Of a stretch of 51,010 nt of DNA, positions 42,052 to 51,006 are shown piece by piece (position 1 is the stretch's first letter; the number at the start of each line of letters is the position of its first letter). This stretch comes from Clostridia bacterium. GTDB taxonomy: Bacteria > Bacillota_A > Clostridia > Oscillospirales > CAG-272. The stretch lies in contig JAGAIH010000292.1 of NCBI GenBank assembly GCA_017626655.1, positions 1 to 51,010 on the forward strand, in the 5' to 3' direction. The translations under genes were made by a program, and so were the position numbers. The notes beneath the pieces were generated by a model, which saw nothing but the letters and a program-made list of their open reading frames with translations, ran no database searches and was not told the DNA's origin.

Positions 42052-44466
42052 TCACGATCCGATCTCCAGCGAAAAAGCGGGGGTTGGCAAGCCGTTGCTT
42101 CCGTAGAGATTCACGTTCTCGGGAGTGACCGTCACAAAGCACGCGTAATTCACCTGAGAAGGATCCACACCGGCCGGGACCTCGATGGTAACCGTGTTGG
42201 GGGAGGTGATGGTGGCTGTCACCGGTTTCAACCGGCCGTAAGCACCCACCGAGAAGCCCTCTACGGTTTTCCCGATACTGGCCTCGGGGGAAAGCCCGGA
42301 TACGGTCAGACCGTCAGCCACGTTCTTGAATTCGACCGTGATGTGGGTCTTATCCGCCGAAAGAGTTGCCGTCACCGGCATGGGAGAGGACACGCGGCTC
42401 TCCTCGCCGACCCCGTACTCCTTGGCCAAAGCTATCTTTGCCACGCGGCAGGCCAGCTCATACTTAAGGGGAGAATGGGCCCAATCGCTGTATCCCTTCG
42501 GGGCTCCCAGGTCCATGGATACGATCAGCGTCGAATCCGGTATGGTCTGAAGGGCGTCAAACTGCTGTGTTCTGACCAGGTCCAGATACGGCCAGGCCGC
42601 CGCGCCGTCGGCGAGATAATCCGACAGCTGCACGTAATACAGCGGGAAATCCTGTCCCCAGCGCTCACGCTCGTATTGGATCAAGAGGGTCATCTCCTCC
42701 GCGTACTTGCGGGCCAGATTCTTGGTGCCGCTCTCGCTCTCGCCCTGGAAGAACAGCATTCCCTTACAGGTCATACCGATAAAGGGATATACCAGCGTAT
42801 TGTAGTAACCGCCGAGGCAAACGAGTCCGCCGCTCGTATACCGCTGCTCCCGCGCCAGCTCTGCGGGAAGAAGCTCGCTCAGGCACGCGCCGCCCGCCGC
42901 GATCATGACGATGCCCTGCGGCACGTCGGTATCCTTGATCAATTCCTTGGCAAAGAAATATCCTAAAGCAGAAAAATTGCGAACGATGCTTCGTTTGTCA
43001 GCCCGTTGCCACGTCCACGTGGGATTGATGACATCCAATTGAGGAGTACGGCACATCTCCTGCTGAGAGGCGGCGTAAGCCTGTGTCTGGGTGAAGAGCC
43101 GAATGTTATCGTCTGCGCTGGCGACAAAATCGGGTGCGTGATTCATGCAGGGACCCACATTCAGCTCGGCGTTTGACTGCCCGGCAATAAACCACACGTC
43201 ACCGATCAGGATATCCTCCAGAACCGTCTCATGACCTCGGTCGTCCGAGATCGTCATGGTCTGTCCCACCGTTTGGTACGCTTGCGGAGCAAACGTTAGT
43301 TCCCATCTGCCGTCATGCTTCACCTGAGCCGTGACGGTCTCCCCGCCAAAGGTCCCCGTGACCGTGCTTCCTTCGGCATTGGAGAAGCCCCAGATCTTGA
43401 TCGGCTGTTCTCTTTGGAGCACCATGTGGGAGCTGAAAACGCCGGAGACCTTGAAGTCGGGCATCTTGGTGATATCCGTATTTTCGATGGCCATATCCAG
43501 GTCGGGAATAATCACATCTGAAAATTCCCTGACCTTAACGGAAGTAAAGCAGATCACGCCCGAGCGGACAGCCAGACCTCCTTGCGTATAGCTGTCGCTG
43601 TCGATCAGGGTATTGGTCAGGGTATCGGTCCTGCCGTCCTTCAAGGCGATCTCGGCTGACGAGGCGAATTCGGTGGCGGGCTCGGTCTCTGCCAAGCCGT
43701 CGTAGGATGTGCTTCCGCTCAGCTTGACCGTAGCGTAGGGGATCCCGTTGACGAGAACGTAGACCGTCTCGCCGTCGTCCGCCAGGGTCAGCTCACTGCC
43801 GACGCAATCCATGGAATAGTACACGTTTTTGACGCGGGTACCGACGGATCCGTCGTAGACCTTCAGCATCAGCGTCAATATACCGTTCTCGATTCTCGCG
43901 TAGATGCCCGCGCCGCCCATGTCCGACTCCGACCCATCGGTCTCACAGAAGGACCCGATCCGGGTTGCAGAGGCATCCGTGGACAAAACCTTATGGGTTC
44001 CGCGCACAAAGGCGTAACCCGGGCCCTTCGTCCCCAGCGAGAAGCTTACGGACAACGCGTACTTGCCGTACAGGGGCGCATACATCTCCGAGATACCGTC
44101 CAGCTGATAGGCCCAGGAGGTATTCTCATACGTGCCCCCGTTGAGAGCAAACACAAAGTAGGGTGCCAGGTCCGTTTGATCCAGGACGGTCCCCTCGGCG
44201 TTGGATGAAACGTCGGAAATAAAGCTCTCCGGCTCGTCGGGAAGGGTCGTGACCTCCTCGGTAGGGGCCTCGGTCTCGGATCCCGTATCCTCTTCCTCGG
44301 ACGTTTCGGTGTCAGCGGCGGAGCCCTCCTCGGCATCGGTCACGGTCTCCGCCCGGGTCGTATCCTCGGCGGTCGTATTCTCAGATCCACCGGGCTCCTT
44401 CGTACAAGCAGCAACGGATAGAATCAATAGCAGCGCCAAAGTCAGCGAAAGGAATAGTTTTTTCAT
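42052..44466 (-). CDS. Sialate O-acetylesterase-like lipoprotein
   Basis: This 804-residue protein has a signal peptide with lipobox LSVAAC and an acidic Thr/Glu linker. Residues about 90-325 are a domain homologous to the C-terminus of the protein at 38684 (MGGAGIYARIENGILTLMLKVYD, DTLTNTLIDSDSYTQGGLAVR). From about 340 it is a SASA-type esterase: FSSHMVLQREQPIKIWG, VWFIAGQSNAEL with the catalytic Ser near 435, GMLFFQGESES, and DWAHSPLKYELA supplying the Asp/His. Such enzymes remove acetyl groups from sialic acids or from other glycans including pectins and xylans. Outside, lipid-anchored action on an acetylated glycan fits the cluster. The exact sugar is unknown. Confidence 0.85.
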   Translation of the reverse strand: MKKLFLSLTLALLLILSVAACTKEPGGSENTTAEDTTRAETVTDAEEGSAADTETSEEEDTGSETEAPTEEVTTLPDEPESFISDVSSNAEGTVLDQTDLAPYFVFALNGGTYENTSWAYQLDGISEMYAPLYGKYALSVSFSLGTKGPGYAFVRGTHKVLSTDASATRIGSFCETDGSESDMGGAGIYARIENGILTLMLKVYDGSVGTRVKNVYYSMDCVGSELTLADDGETVYVLVNGIPYATVKLSGSTSYDGLAETEPATEFASSAEIALKDGRTDTLTNTLIDSDSYTQGGLAVRSGVICFTSVKVREFSDVIIPDLDMAIENTDITKMPDFKVSGVFSSHMVLQREQPIKIWGFSNAEGSTVTGTFGGETVTAQVKHDGRWELTFAPQAYQTVGQTMTISDDRGHETVLEDILIGDVWFIAGQSNAELNVGPCMNHAPDFVASADDNIRLFTQTQAYAASQQEMCRTPQLDVINPTWTWQRADKRSIVRNFSALGYFFAKELIKDTDVPQGIVMIAAGGACLSELLPAELAREQRYTSGGLVCLGGYYNTLVYPFIGMTCKGMLFFQGESESGTKNLARKYAEEMTLLIQYERERWGQDFPLYYVQLSDYLADGAAAWPYLDLVRTQQFDALQTIPDSTLIVSMDLGAPKGYSDWAHSPLKYELACRVAKIALAKEYGVGEESRVSSPMPVTATLSADKTHITVEFKNVADGLTVSGLSPEASIGKTVEGFSVGAYGRLKPVTATITSPNTVTIEVPAGVDPSQVNYACFVTVTPENVNLYGSNGLPTPAFSLEIGS

Positions 44467-44490
44467 AATGATCTCCTTACCGTACCCATC

Positions 44491-47400
44491 TCAAGCCTTC
44501 CTCTTGTCTCTTTTTTTCATAAGAGCCGGGGCCGCGGCGATGACGCCCATCGTGCCCAGCGCGCTCATGCCCATGGCAGAGGCACAGCCGGAACGGGAAG
44601 CCTTGGTCTCCGCCTCGGTATCGGAAGGCGTATCCGTCCCTGCGGGATCGGCCTCCGCAGGCACCGTATCCACGTCATTCGTATCCGCGGGCTCGGTATC
44701 CTGAGGGTCTGTTTCCGCCAAGGGAGTCTCGGAAGCCCGGAAGGTATAGCTGCCGCCGCCCACCGTGTATACGAAATCTCCGCTCTCGTTCTTTCCTTCG
44801 TAGGTAATGCCGTCACCGTTTTTCATGAAGACGTCATTTCCGGATTCGGTGATGCTTTGAGCAGAGGCCATGGGAATGATCACGGTTGCCGTCGTATTGG
44901 CAGGCACCTCGATATCCCACAAAAGATCGCCGTTTTCCATTCTCCAATCCGAGCTGAGCTTACCGACCAAGGCCGTGACCGAGGCGCTCGCGGACTCCAG
45001 CCCGCTTTCGATACCGGGGCGGAAGGTGCTTTCGGTATAGCCCGCGCCGGAATTGGTGATGCCGCCCAGGCCCTCGTACATCCAGGTCGCCAGACCGCCG
45101 CCGAACATCACGTGGTTCTGGGAATCCAGCTGTGCCAGGATCGGCGTATTGTGGGAGAAAAAGGTCTCGCCCGCCACGTCCCAATGCTCCAGGAAGGTGG
45201 TCGCGCCGTTGTCCAGGAAATACCCGAAGGAGCATTTTTCGGGATTCAGGGTCATGTCCAGAAGCAGCTTGTGTTGATTGGCTTGGCTCAGGGCGTCGTA
45301 CAGGGATTTGGTGCCCAGCACGCCCGTTCGGAGTGTCTTGTTGGCTCTGTTACAGGCGGTCACCAGGCTGTTCAGCACGGCATCGGCGTACTCCGCGGGC
45401 ACTACGCCCAGATCCAGCGCCATGGCGTTTTCGGTCTGGGTCTTGCCGTGGTAGTAGCCCCGCTCGTCGTAGAACGTCTCCCGGATCGCGTCGCGGATCT
45501 CCTCCAGGCGGGCGTCCAGCTCGCTGTGATCCACGCCGATGACCTCCAGCATCTCGGACAGCAGCTTTCCGTTATAGTAGTAATAGGCCGTATCCAGATA
45601 GCTGTAGTCCACCAGATGCTCCTGGTTGTCGTAGCCCAGCCAGTCGGTGGCGCGGCCTACCTTGATATGCTCTTTATTGGTGTTTCTGACCTTTGTGTAG
45701 AAGTCGAACAGCTCCAGCATCTGCTTGTAGTTCTTTTCGATGTAGTACGTATCGCCGGTGGTCATATAGACCTCATAGGGGAACACGAAATAGGCGGAGG
45801 TCCACGCGTAGTCCCAGTTATCGTCCTCGGCGTCCAGCTTGGTGTGGAACATCAGATTGATGGGTGCGCCGCTGGGCTGAATATTATGCCACATCAGCTC
45901 CATGCAGGCCTCGGAGCCGTGGATATCGCTCATGGAAAGGAGGACCGCCTCCTTTGTGACCGAGGCGTCACCCGTCCAGCACACCTTCTCGCGTCCGGGA
46001 CAGCCCGCGTACACGCTGCCGATGATGCAGGACTTCTGGGTCCGCAGGTACATCTCGTAGATCTGATTCAAGCGCTCGTTGGAGGAGGAGAAATTACCGG
46101 TCTGATCCAGGTCCTCCGAGAGGAAGCAGGCCGTAAAGTCATCGGGGTTGATGGCCGATCCGTCCGACGCCGTGACCTTAACGTAGCGGAAGCCGCAGTA
46201 GAAGAAGCGCGGCATGAAGGTATCCTCACCGCCGGACAGGGTATAGGTGGACTTGGGATAATGGTAGGTCGTAGCCGCCCAAATGTCGCCCGTTTTTTCG
46301 TCGATCAGCTCGGAATACTCGATGAGATAGCCGGTGCCGGCCTTTCCCTTGGTATCCATACGCACGACACCCTGCATATTCTGGCCGAAGTCAAGCACGT
46401 AAGAGGTCTTTCCGTCCTTCCTGATCTCAGTCGTGGAGACAGGCTTGAATTCCTCAATGACCCTCGAGCCCGAGATAGCGGGCTTGATGACGGGAGAGCG
46501 GGGGAAGGTCCATTTTTCCGCGTCCGCCGTGTCAAAGCGGTCCTCCCAGATCACCTGTCCGTCCTGCGTGACCGTCAATTGATCGCAAACGGCGGCGTCA
46601 CCGTCATCCGTACGCACGCCCAGGGTCCCTGCGGTAGATCCCGCGGGAACGGCGGTGGAATGGACTCTCTCGCCGTTGATATAGGTCGTGATCCGATTGC
46701 CTCGGATATCGAGCTTCATCGTGAACTTCTGCCCGGCCGTCAGCTCGGGGACCGAAACCGTCTTGATCTGGATCCAATCGGGCCAGTACAGCCGAAGTCC
46801 GCCCTCTACGACCTGCCACATCATGGGCGTCTCTTCCTTTTCGTCGGCTCCGATCAAAAGACCGAAGGCCCGCTGTGTGACGGTGGCGGTCAGCTCCACC
46901 GAGTAGTCCCCGCTGAAGCTCTGAAGCGTTCTGTAATCGGCCTTGGCGGGAATGGCCACTTCCCCGTTATGGGACCTCAGCATCGGAGACTCGGCGGGAA
47001 CCCAATCGGCCGTCTCAACGAATGCGGGCGTATCCCAAGCCGTGACCAGGCGCGCGTCGATATCCTCGCCGGCCAGGGCGTTTTCCCCGGTGATCTCGGA
47101 GATCGCGCAGGTGGTCCAGCCCTCGCCGGTGGAAACCGTCTGCACACTGCCGTCCTTGTAGTGGATACGCAGCATACCGATCAGATCATAATCCGAAATG
47201 AAGTAATCGGTAGACGTGTAGGCGCCTACGGCGTTCTCTCCGTCACGAAGCAGCTTCGTGATATCGAAGGTGTTGTAGTAGGTCATTTCGGTAAAGACGG
47301 TACGGGCGGGGTTCCAGACAAGATCCCCGACCTTACTGCCGTTGAGCCTCGGCTCGATCAGTACCGCGCTGGACATATAGCAGCGGGCCCTCTCCACGTT

Positions 47401-47895
47401 CGCCAGAGGCTGCTCCAGGGTGAAGGTCTCTCTCACGAGACGCTTGGAGGTCAGCCACTCGCCCACGATCTCGGCGGGGGCGGTCTCGATGACCAGTCCC
47501 TCGCTGAAGGCGGACTCCCGCCCCTGTTCGTCCCTGATCCGGACCTTCGCGGTATAGATGGTCTCGGGCTTCAGGTTTTGGGCGACGATGCCGACCTGCG
47601 AGGCGCTCTCGACCCAGCCGCTGTCCCAGACCGTATTTCCCTGCCCGTCGGTGATGACGATATGGTAAGCGGTCTGGTAGAGGGCTCGGCGGGAGGAGGT
47701 GATCGACCATCCCAAACGGACGTTGGAGCAGTCGATACCCATATCATATCTTGAGGTGGACTGAAAGATCTTGACGGCGATATCAGAGGCCTCCTCCGCG
47801 GCGATCGGCACGCAGAAGGCGCCTGTGGATAACAGCAACAGAGAGGATAGGATACAGCTGATACAGCGGTAACAGTACCGGACAAATTTCTTCAT
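44491..47895 (-). CDS. GH78 alpha-L-rhamnosidase, surface-anchored
   Basis: This 1,134-residue secreted protein begins with a signal peptide (CILSSLLLLSTGAFCVPIAA). The N-terminal part has a Fn3-like domain (WSITSSRRALYQTAYHIVITD) and rhamnosidase N-terminal sandwiches with an inserted laminin-G/DUF1080-like lectin region near 330-470. The catalytic helical barrel has YAGCPGREKVCWTGDA near 640, where Glu matches the GH78 general acid and the usual DCP is GCP, and TTFLEHWDVAG near 903 with the second Glu. It ends with an acidic linker and RSGCASAMGMSALGTMGVIAAAPAL plus a basic tail, a Gly-Cys-type C-terminal anchor without LPXTG. It should release terminal alpha-L-rhamnose outside the cell. 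Confidence 0.9.
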   Translation of the reverse strand: MKKFVRYCYRCISCILSSLLLLSTGAFCVPIAAEEASDIAVKIFQSTSRYDMGIDCSNVRLGWSITSSRRALYQTAYHIVITDGQGNTVWDSGWVESASQVGIVAQNLKPETIYTAKVRIRDEQGRESAFSEGLVIETAPAEIVGEWLTSKRLVRETFTLEQPLANVERARCYMSSAVLIEPRLNGSKVGDLVWNPARTVFTEMTYYNTFDITKLLRDGENAVGAYTSTDYFISDYDLIGMLRIHYKDGSVQTVSTGEGWTTCAISEITGENALAGEDIDARLVTAWDTPAFVETADWVPAESPMLRSHNGEVAIPAKADYRTLQSFSGDYSVELTATVTQRAFGLLIGADEKEETPMMWQVVEGGLRLYWPDWIQIKTVSVPELTAGQKFTMKLDIRGNRITTYINGERVHSTAVPAGSTAGTLGVRTDDGDAAVCDQLTVTQDGQVIWEDRFDTADAEKWTFPRSPVIKPAISGSRVIEEFKPVSTTEIRKDGKTSYVLDFGQNMQGVVRMDTKGKAGTGYLIEYSELIDEKTGDIWAATTYHYPKSTYTLSGGEDTFMPRFFYCGFRYVKVTASDGSAINPDDFTACFLSEDLDQTGNFSSSNERLNQIYEMYLRTQKSCIIGSVYAGCPGREKVCWTGDASVTKEAVLLSMSDIHGSEACMELMWHNIQPSGAPINLMFHTKLDAEDDNWDYAWTSAYFVFPYEVYMTTGDTYYIEKNYKQMLELFDFYTKVRNTNKEHIKVGRATDWLGYDNQEHLVDYSYLDTAYYYYNGKLLSEMLEVIGVDHSELDARLEEIRDAIRETFYDERGYYHGKTQTENAMALDLGVVPAEYADAVLNSLVTACNRANKTLRTGVLGTKSLYDALSQANQHKLLLDMTLNPEKCSFGYFLDNGATTFLEHWDVAGETFFSHNTPILAQLDSQNHVMFGGGLATWMYEGLGGITNSGAGYTESTFRPGIESGLESASASVTALVGKLSSDWRMENGDLLWDIEVPANTTATVIIPMASAQSITESGNDVFMKNGDGITYEGKNESGDFVYTVGGGSYTFRASETPLAETDPQDTEPADTNDVDTVPAEADPAGTDTPSDTEAETKASRSGCASAMGMSALGTMGVIAAAPALMKKRDKRKA

Positions 47896-47909
47896 GGCTC
47901 TCTCCTTTG

Positions 47910-49436
47910 TTATTCAGCGTTTTCTCGGATCTGGTCGTTGTATCGGCCCAGCTGCTTATTGATGGAGCGCTCCCAGCCGCGGAAGGTGGAGCTGACCGTG
48001 TTGTTCTTTCCGCTCAGAACGGGACGGAGACCGTTACGGATATTGGCGCTTCCGAAAATATCCGACCAGCAGGAAGCGAAATCGAAATCCAAGGTATCAA
48101 AGATCAGATCCAGCATCTCGACCGATTCGGGATCCTGCATATACCGCTCGGACAAGACCGTTTCGTAGTAAGCGGGGCGGACCAGCAGATAACTGTGATA
48201 GGCCAGGGCCTCCAGCGCGGCGGCGCACTTTTCTTGCCGATCCATATCGCCGATACCCGAGGAGATACCGAAGCTGGTCACCTCCGCCTGCACGTAGGAA
48301 TGGTACTCCTTCTGATTCCCGTCATACTTCGGGATGGGGGCGATACCGTACTCCATAGCGCCCAGATCCTCGTAGCTCATCTCCATCTTATAGAACAGGG
48401 TCGTCGCCATGAGCGCCTTTCCGGCGGTGAAATGGTCGATCACACGATTGGATACGATGATATCCTCCATGCTTTTGTACGCGTAGGTCGACTGGTCGTT
48501 ATAGATGAGCTGCAGCTTATCACACAGATCCGAAATGCGGCTCACGCCCTCGCCGTTGAAGGTCAGGTCGCCGGTGGAGGGGTCTCTGATGATCATATGG
48601 ATATCCGAGGTAACCATGTAGGGATCCACCGAAATGGTATCTCCCGTGACGAAGCCGTAAAAATCCCCGTCGGAGACCTTTCCGTCTCCATCTGCATCCA
48701 CGTAATGATCCTTCAGCATACTGTACTGAAGATCCAGCGTCCATTGACCGTTCTTTACCGTTTGGAAGAGATCGCCGATCTTGTGATCCTCAAACAGCGT
48801 TCTGTTGTACAGGGTCAAAAAGGCGTAGCGGAACATGGTGATGGCCATGGGCCCCGATGCCAGATACTGGATGTTATCGTCGGTAAAGGTGGACATCTCG
48901 TTATAGCCCTGGTTCCAGTACAGCTTGGAGGTGTCGATATGATCAAAGGCCGACAGATTCAGATACTGTCCCTCGATCGCGGGAACGCACGCCTGGAAGG
49001 TATAGTTGGCTACCAGCTCAAATTCAGCGGTACCGCTCTTGATATCCCGATCGACCTCCTCGATCACGTGGCCCTCATAGAATTCCAGCGTGAGCTCGAG
49101 CATATTCTCCACTGCGATATTCCGCTCGTACACCGCGTCCGCCACGACGCCTCCGCCCAGGCTCTCGCAAATGAATTCATCCATGTGTACCTGGGCCGCG
49201 GGAAGGATCATATTGACGGTCTGCCCTTGGTAGGACAGGTCCTCGGGAAGATCGCAGGAGTAGCGAGGATCCTCGGTTTCCGCCTCGGTGACGGCGGCCG
49301 TCGTCTTCTCCTCCGTAGGTTCCTCGATCTCACCGCGCGAGCACGAAACGGCCGAGACCGCAAGCAGTCCCGCCAGCAGCAAGCACCCCGCTCTTTTGCA
49401 GGACGAAAGATTCACTCTTAATTTGCTCAACATCAT
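47910..49436 (-). CDS. Extracellular solute-binding lipoprotein of an ABC importer
   Basis: This 508-residue protein has a signal peptide with lipobox AVSC (Cys about 32) and a Thr/Glu linker. It resembles family 1 sugar-binding proteins of Clostridia: DLSYQGQTVNMILPAA, YERNIAVENMLELTLEFYEG, ELVANYTFQACVPAIEGQYLNLSAFDHID, an EF-hand-like VDADGDGKVSDGDFYGFV loop that may bind calcium, and YGIAPIPKYDGNQKEYHSYV near 380. No permease or ATPase genes follow in this window, so the transporter must be encoded elsewhere. It lies 16 bp after the corrinoid protein and 14 bp before the rhamnosidase, in the same operon. The ligand is probably an oligosaccharide freed by its neighbours. Confidence 0.85.
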   Translation of the reverse strand: MMLSKLRVNLSSCKRAGCLLLAGLLAVSAVSCSRGEIEEPTEEKTTAAVTEAETEDPRYSCDLPEDLSYQGQTVNMILPAAQVHMDEFICESLGGGVVADAVYERNIAVENMLELTLEFYEGHVIEEVDRDIKSGTAEFELVANYTFQACVPAIEGQYLNLSAFDHIDTSKLYWNQGYNEMSTFTDDNIQYLASGPMAITMFRYAFLTLYNRTLFEDHKIGDLFQTVKNGQWTLDLQYSMLKDHYVDADGDGKVSDGDFYGFVTGDTISVDPYMVTSDIHMIIRDPSTGDLTFNGEGVSRISDLCDKLQLIYNDQSTYAYKSMEDIIVSNRVIDHFTAGKALMATTLFYKMEMSYEDLGAMEYGIAPIPKYDGNQKEYHSYVQAEVTSFGISSGIGDMDRQEKCAAALEALAYHSYLLVRPAYYETVLSERYMQDPESVEMLDLIFDTLDFDFASCWSDIFGSANIRNGLRPVLSGKNNTVSSTFRGWERSINKQLGRYNDQIRENAE

Positions 49437-49452
49437 GGTACCTTCTCCTTGA

Positions 49453-50097
49453 TCAATTCAATGAACCCTTGCAGAGCTCCACGGCGGCGTCAGCGGCCGA
49501 GGCGGCGTCGGGGGTATAGATATCCGCGCCGATCTTCTTGCAGTAGTCCTCGTTGACGGGCGCGCCGCCGATCATGATCTTGACCTTGTCGCGCACCCCC
49601 AGCTCGACGGCCTTCTTGACCACGTCCTCCATGACCCCCATGGTGGTGGTCAGCAGGGCCGAACAGCAGATGACCTGACAGTTCTGCTCCATGGCGGTCC
49701 GTACGAAGGTCTCGGGGGAGACGTCGGTGCCCAGATCGACCACCTCCAGGCCCTTGCCCTCCAGCATCATCTTGACCAGGTTCTTACCGATGTCGTGGAG
49801 GTCGCCCTGCACCGTACCGATGCAGACCTTGCCCGTGGCCTGCACGCCGACGGCGGCCAGGTGGGGCTTGAGGATGGCGGTGCCCTTGTTCATGGCGCGG
49901 GCGGCCACCAGCACCTCGGGGACGTAGACCTCGTTGTTCTTGAACTTCTCGCCGATGACGTTCATGCCCGCCAGCAGACCCTCGTTGAGGATGGCGTCGG
50001 GAGCCACACCCCGGTCCAGGGCGGTCTGTACCAGCTCGGCCACGATCTTGGCCTTACCCTTTTGCAGGTTCTCGGAAATTTCGGTTAAGATGCTCAT
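49453..50097 (-). CDS. Corrinoid methyltransferase-type protein (internal start product)
   Basis: Starting at the ATG of 50097, 7 bp after AAAGGAGA, this would be a 214-residue protein, the normal length for MtbC/MttC-like corrinoid proteins. The N-terminal cap is helical (KAKIVAELVQTALDRGV, NVIGEKFKNNEVYVPEVLVAARAM). The cobalamin site DLHDIG has the His that serves as lower axial ligand, and GGAPVN supplies the final loop. Such proteins carry a methyl group on B12 between a substrate methyltransferase and tetrahydrofolate. No partner methyltransferase is visible in the window. Whether this part is made alone or only as the C-terminus of the AraC frame cannot be decided from sequence. Confidence 0.75.
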   Translation of the reverse strand: MSILTEISENLQKGKAKIVAELVQTALDRGVAPDAILNEGLLAGMNVIGEKFKNNEVYVPEVLVAARAMNKGTAILKPHLAAVGVQATGKVCIGTVQGDLHDIGKNLVKMMLEGKGLEVVDLGTDVSPETFVRTAMEQNCQVICCSALLTTTMGVMEDVVKKAVELGVRDKVKIMIGGAPVNEDYCKKIGADIYTPDAASAADAAVELCKGSLN

Positions 50098-51006
50098 CGC
50101 GTTATCTCCTTTATTCATCATAGTATCCGAAACGTTTCGCGGATTGCGTGCTATCCCCTTGGTTTCGTTCTGCTTCACGCTGCGATACAGGAACGGGGTC
50201 ATCCCGGTATGCTTTTTGAACAGCCGATAAAAGTTCGGCACATCACGGAATCCGCAGGCCTTTACGATCTGTTCGTTCGACATTTCGGTCTCGATCAGCA
50301 GCTGGATCGCGTTTTCCAAGCGGATGCGTCGGATATAGTCGCCAAAATTCTCGCCTGTGGTTTGGCGAAACGCGCGGCCCGCGCTGGAAGCGCTCACGAA
50401 CAGCGTCTCGGCAAGATGCTGCAGCGTCAGATCCGGATTGCTGTATTGATCCAGCGCGCTCCGCATGATCGAGGCCGTTAAACGGTGCTGCTTATTCGCC
50501 TGACTCGATTGGGCCATCCTGAGGGGGGCTATATATCGGCTGGCCTGGATCAGGAAATTGACGAGATACGCCTTGAGCGCCTGCTCCCATTGATATTCCC
50601 GTTGAGCCAGCTCCTTCTCCATGCTCTCCAATATGGCGGTTATATCGCTCATCATTTTGGACGTCAGCATCATATAGGCGAACATACCGTTTTCGCGGAA
50701 TACGCCGTAGCAGTATTCGGGATGGTCATAGCGGGCGTACTTGCCGTCCAGGATGTCCTTGGGATCGAAAAGCAGATTACAAACAACGGGACAGTCCCCG
50801 TCGGAATTGGCAAAATACGCGTGGGGCGTGCCCTCGTTGATGATATACACGTCTCCCGTGTTGCATTCGATGGTCTGGCCCAGGGTGCTGTGGATGCCCT
50901 TGCCGTCAACAACGATACTGATCTCCACGAAATCATGAGTGTGAAAATGAGACAGGGCTGTCTCGGTGGAATACACCGTATCGACAACGGCATGATTCAT
51001 ATACAC
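49453..51006 (-). CDS. AraC regulator in frame with a corrinoid (B12) protein
   Basis: One uninterrupted frame encodes two proteins' worth of sequence. Residues 1-110 are an AraC cupin sensor (SHFHTHDFVEISIVVDGKG, CNTGDVYIINEGTPHAYF). About 170-280 is the double HTH (LTLQHLAETLFVSASSAGRAFRQ and MSNEQIVKACGFRDVPNFYRLFKK). After a linker of some 25 residues comes a complete corrinoid protein with helical cap and B12-binding fold (GTVQGDLHDIGKN, SALLTTTMGV, IMIGGAPVN). No stop separates them. An internal start with AAAGGAGA exists at 50097, so the cell may make a fusion, separate proteins or both. The upstream end is near the window edge. GTG at 51006 and ATG at 51000 are both possible starts, and the gene may extend further. 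Confidence 0.85.
   Translation of the reverse strand: MYMNHAVVDTVYSTETALSHFHTHDFVEISIVVDGKGIHSTLGQTIECNTGDVYIINEGTPHAYFANSDGDCPVVCNLLFDPKDILDGKYARYDHPEYCYGVFRENGMFAYMMLTSKMMSDITAILESMEKELAQREYQWEQALKAYLVNFLIQASRYIAPLRMAQSSQANKQHRLTASIMRSALDQYSNPDLTLQHLAETLFVSASSAGRAFRQTTGENFGDYIRRIRLENAIQLLIETEMSNEQIVKACGFRDVPNFYRLFKKHTGMTPFLYRSVKQNETKGIARNPRNVSDTMMNKGDNAMSILTEISENLQKGKAKIVAELVQTALDRGVAPDAILNEGLLAGMNVIGEKFKNNEVYVPEVLVAARAMNKGTAILKPHLAAVGVQATGKVCIGTVQGDLHDIGKNLVKMMLEGKGLEVVDLGTDVSPETFVRTAMEQNCQVICCSALLTTTMGVMEDVVKKAVELGVRDKVKIMIGGAPVNEDYCKKIGADIYTPDAASAADAAVELCKGSLN
50128..50139. promoter_or_regulatory. Perfect LacI-type palindrome in the AraC-corrinoid linker
   Basis: CGAAACGTTTCG is a perfect 12-bp palindrome with a central CG, the pattern of LacI/GalR-family operators (as in the PurR box). 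It lies 31 bp upstream of the internal corrinoid start. No LacI gene is in the window, and the site is inside a coding frame. Confidence 0.4.
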
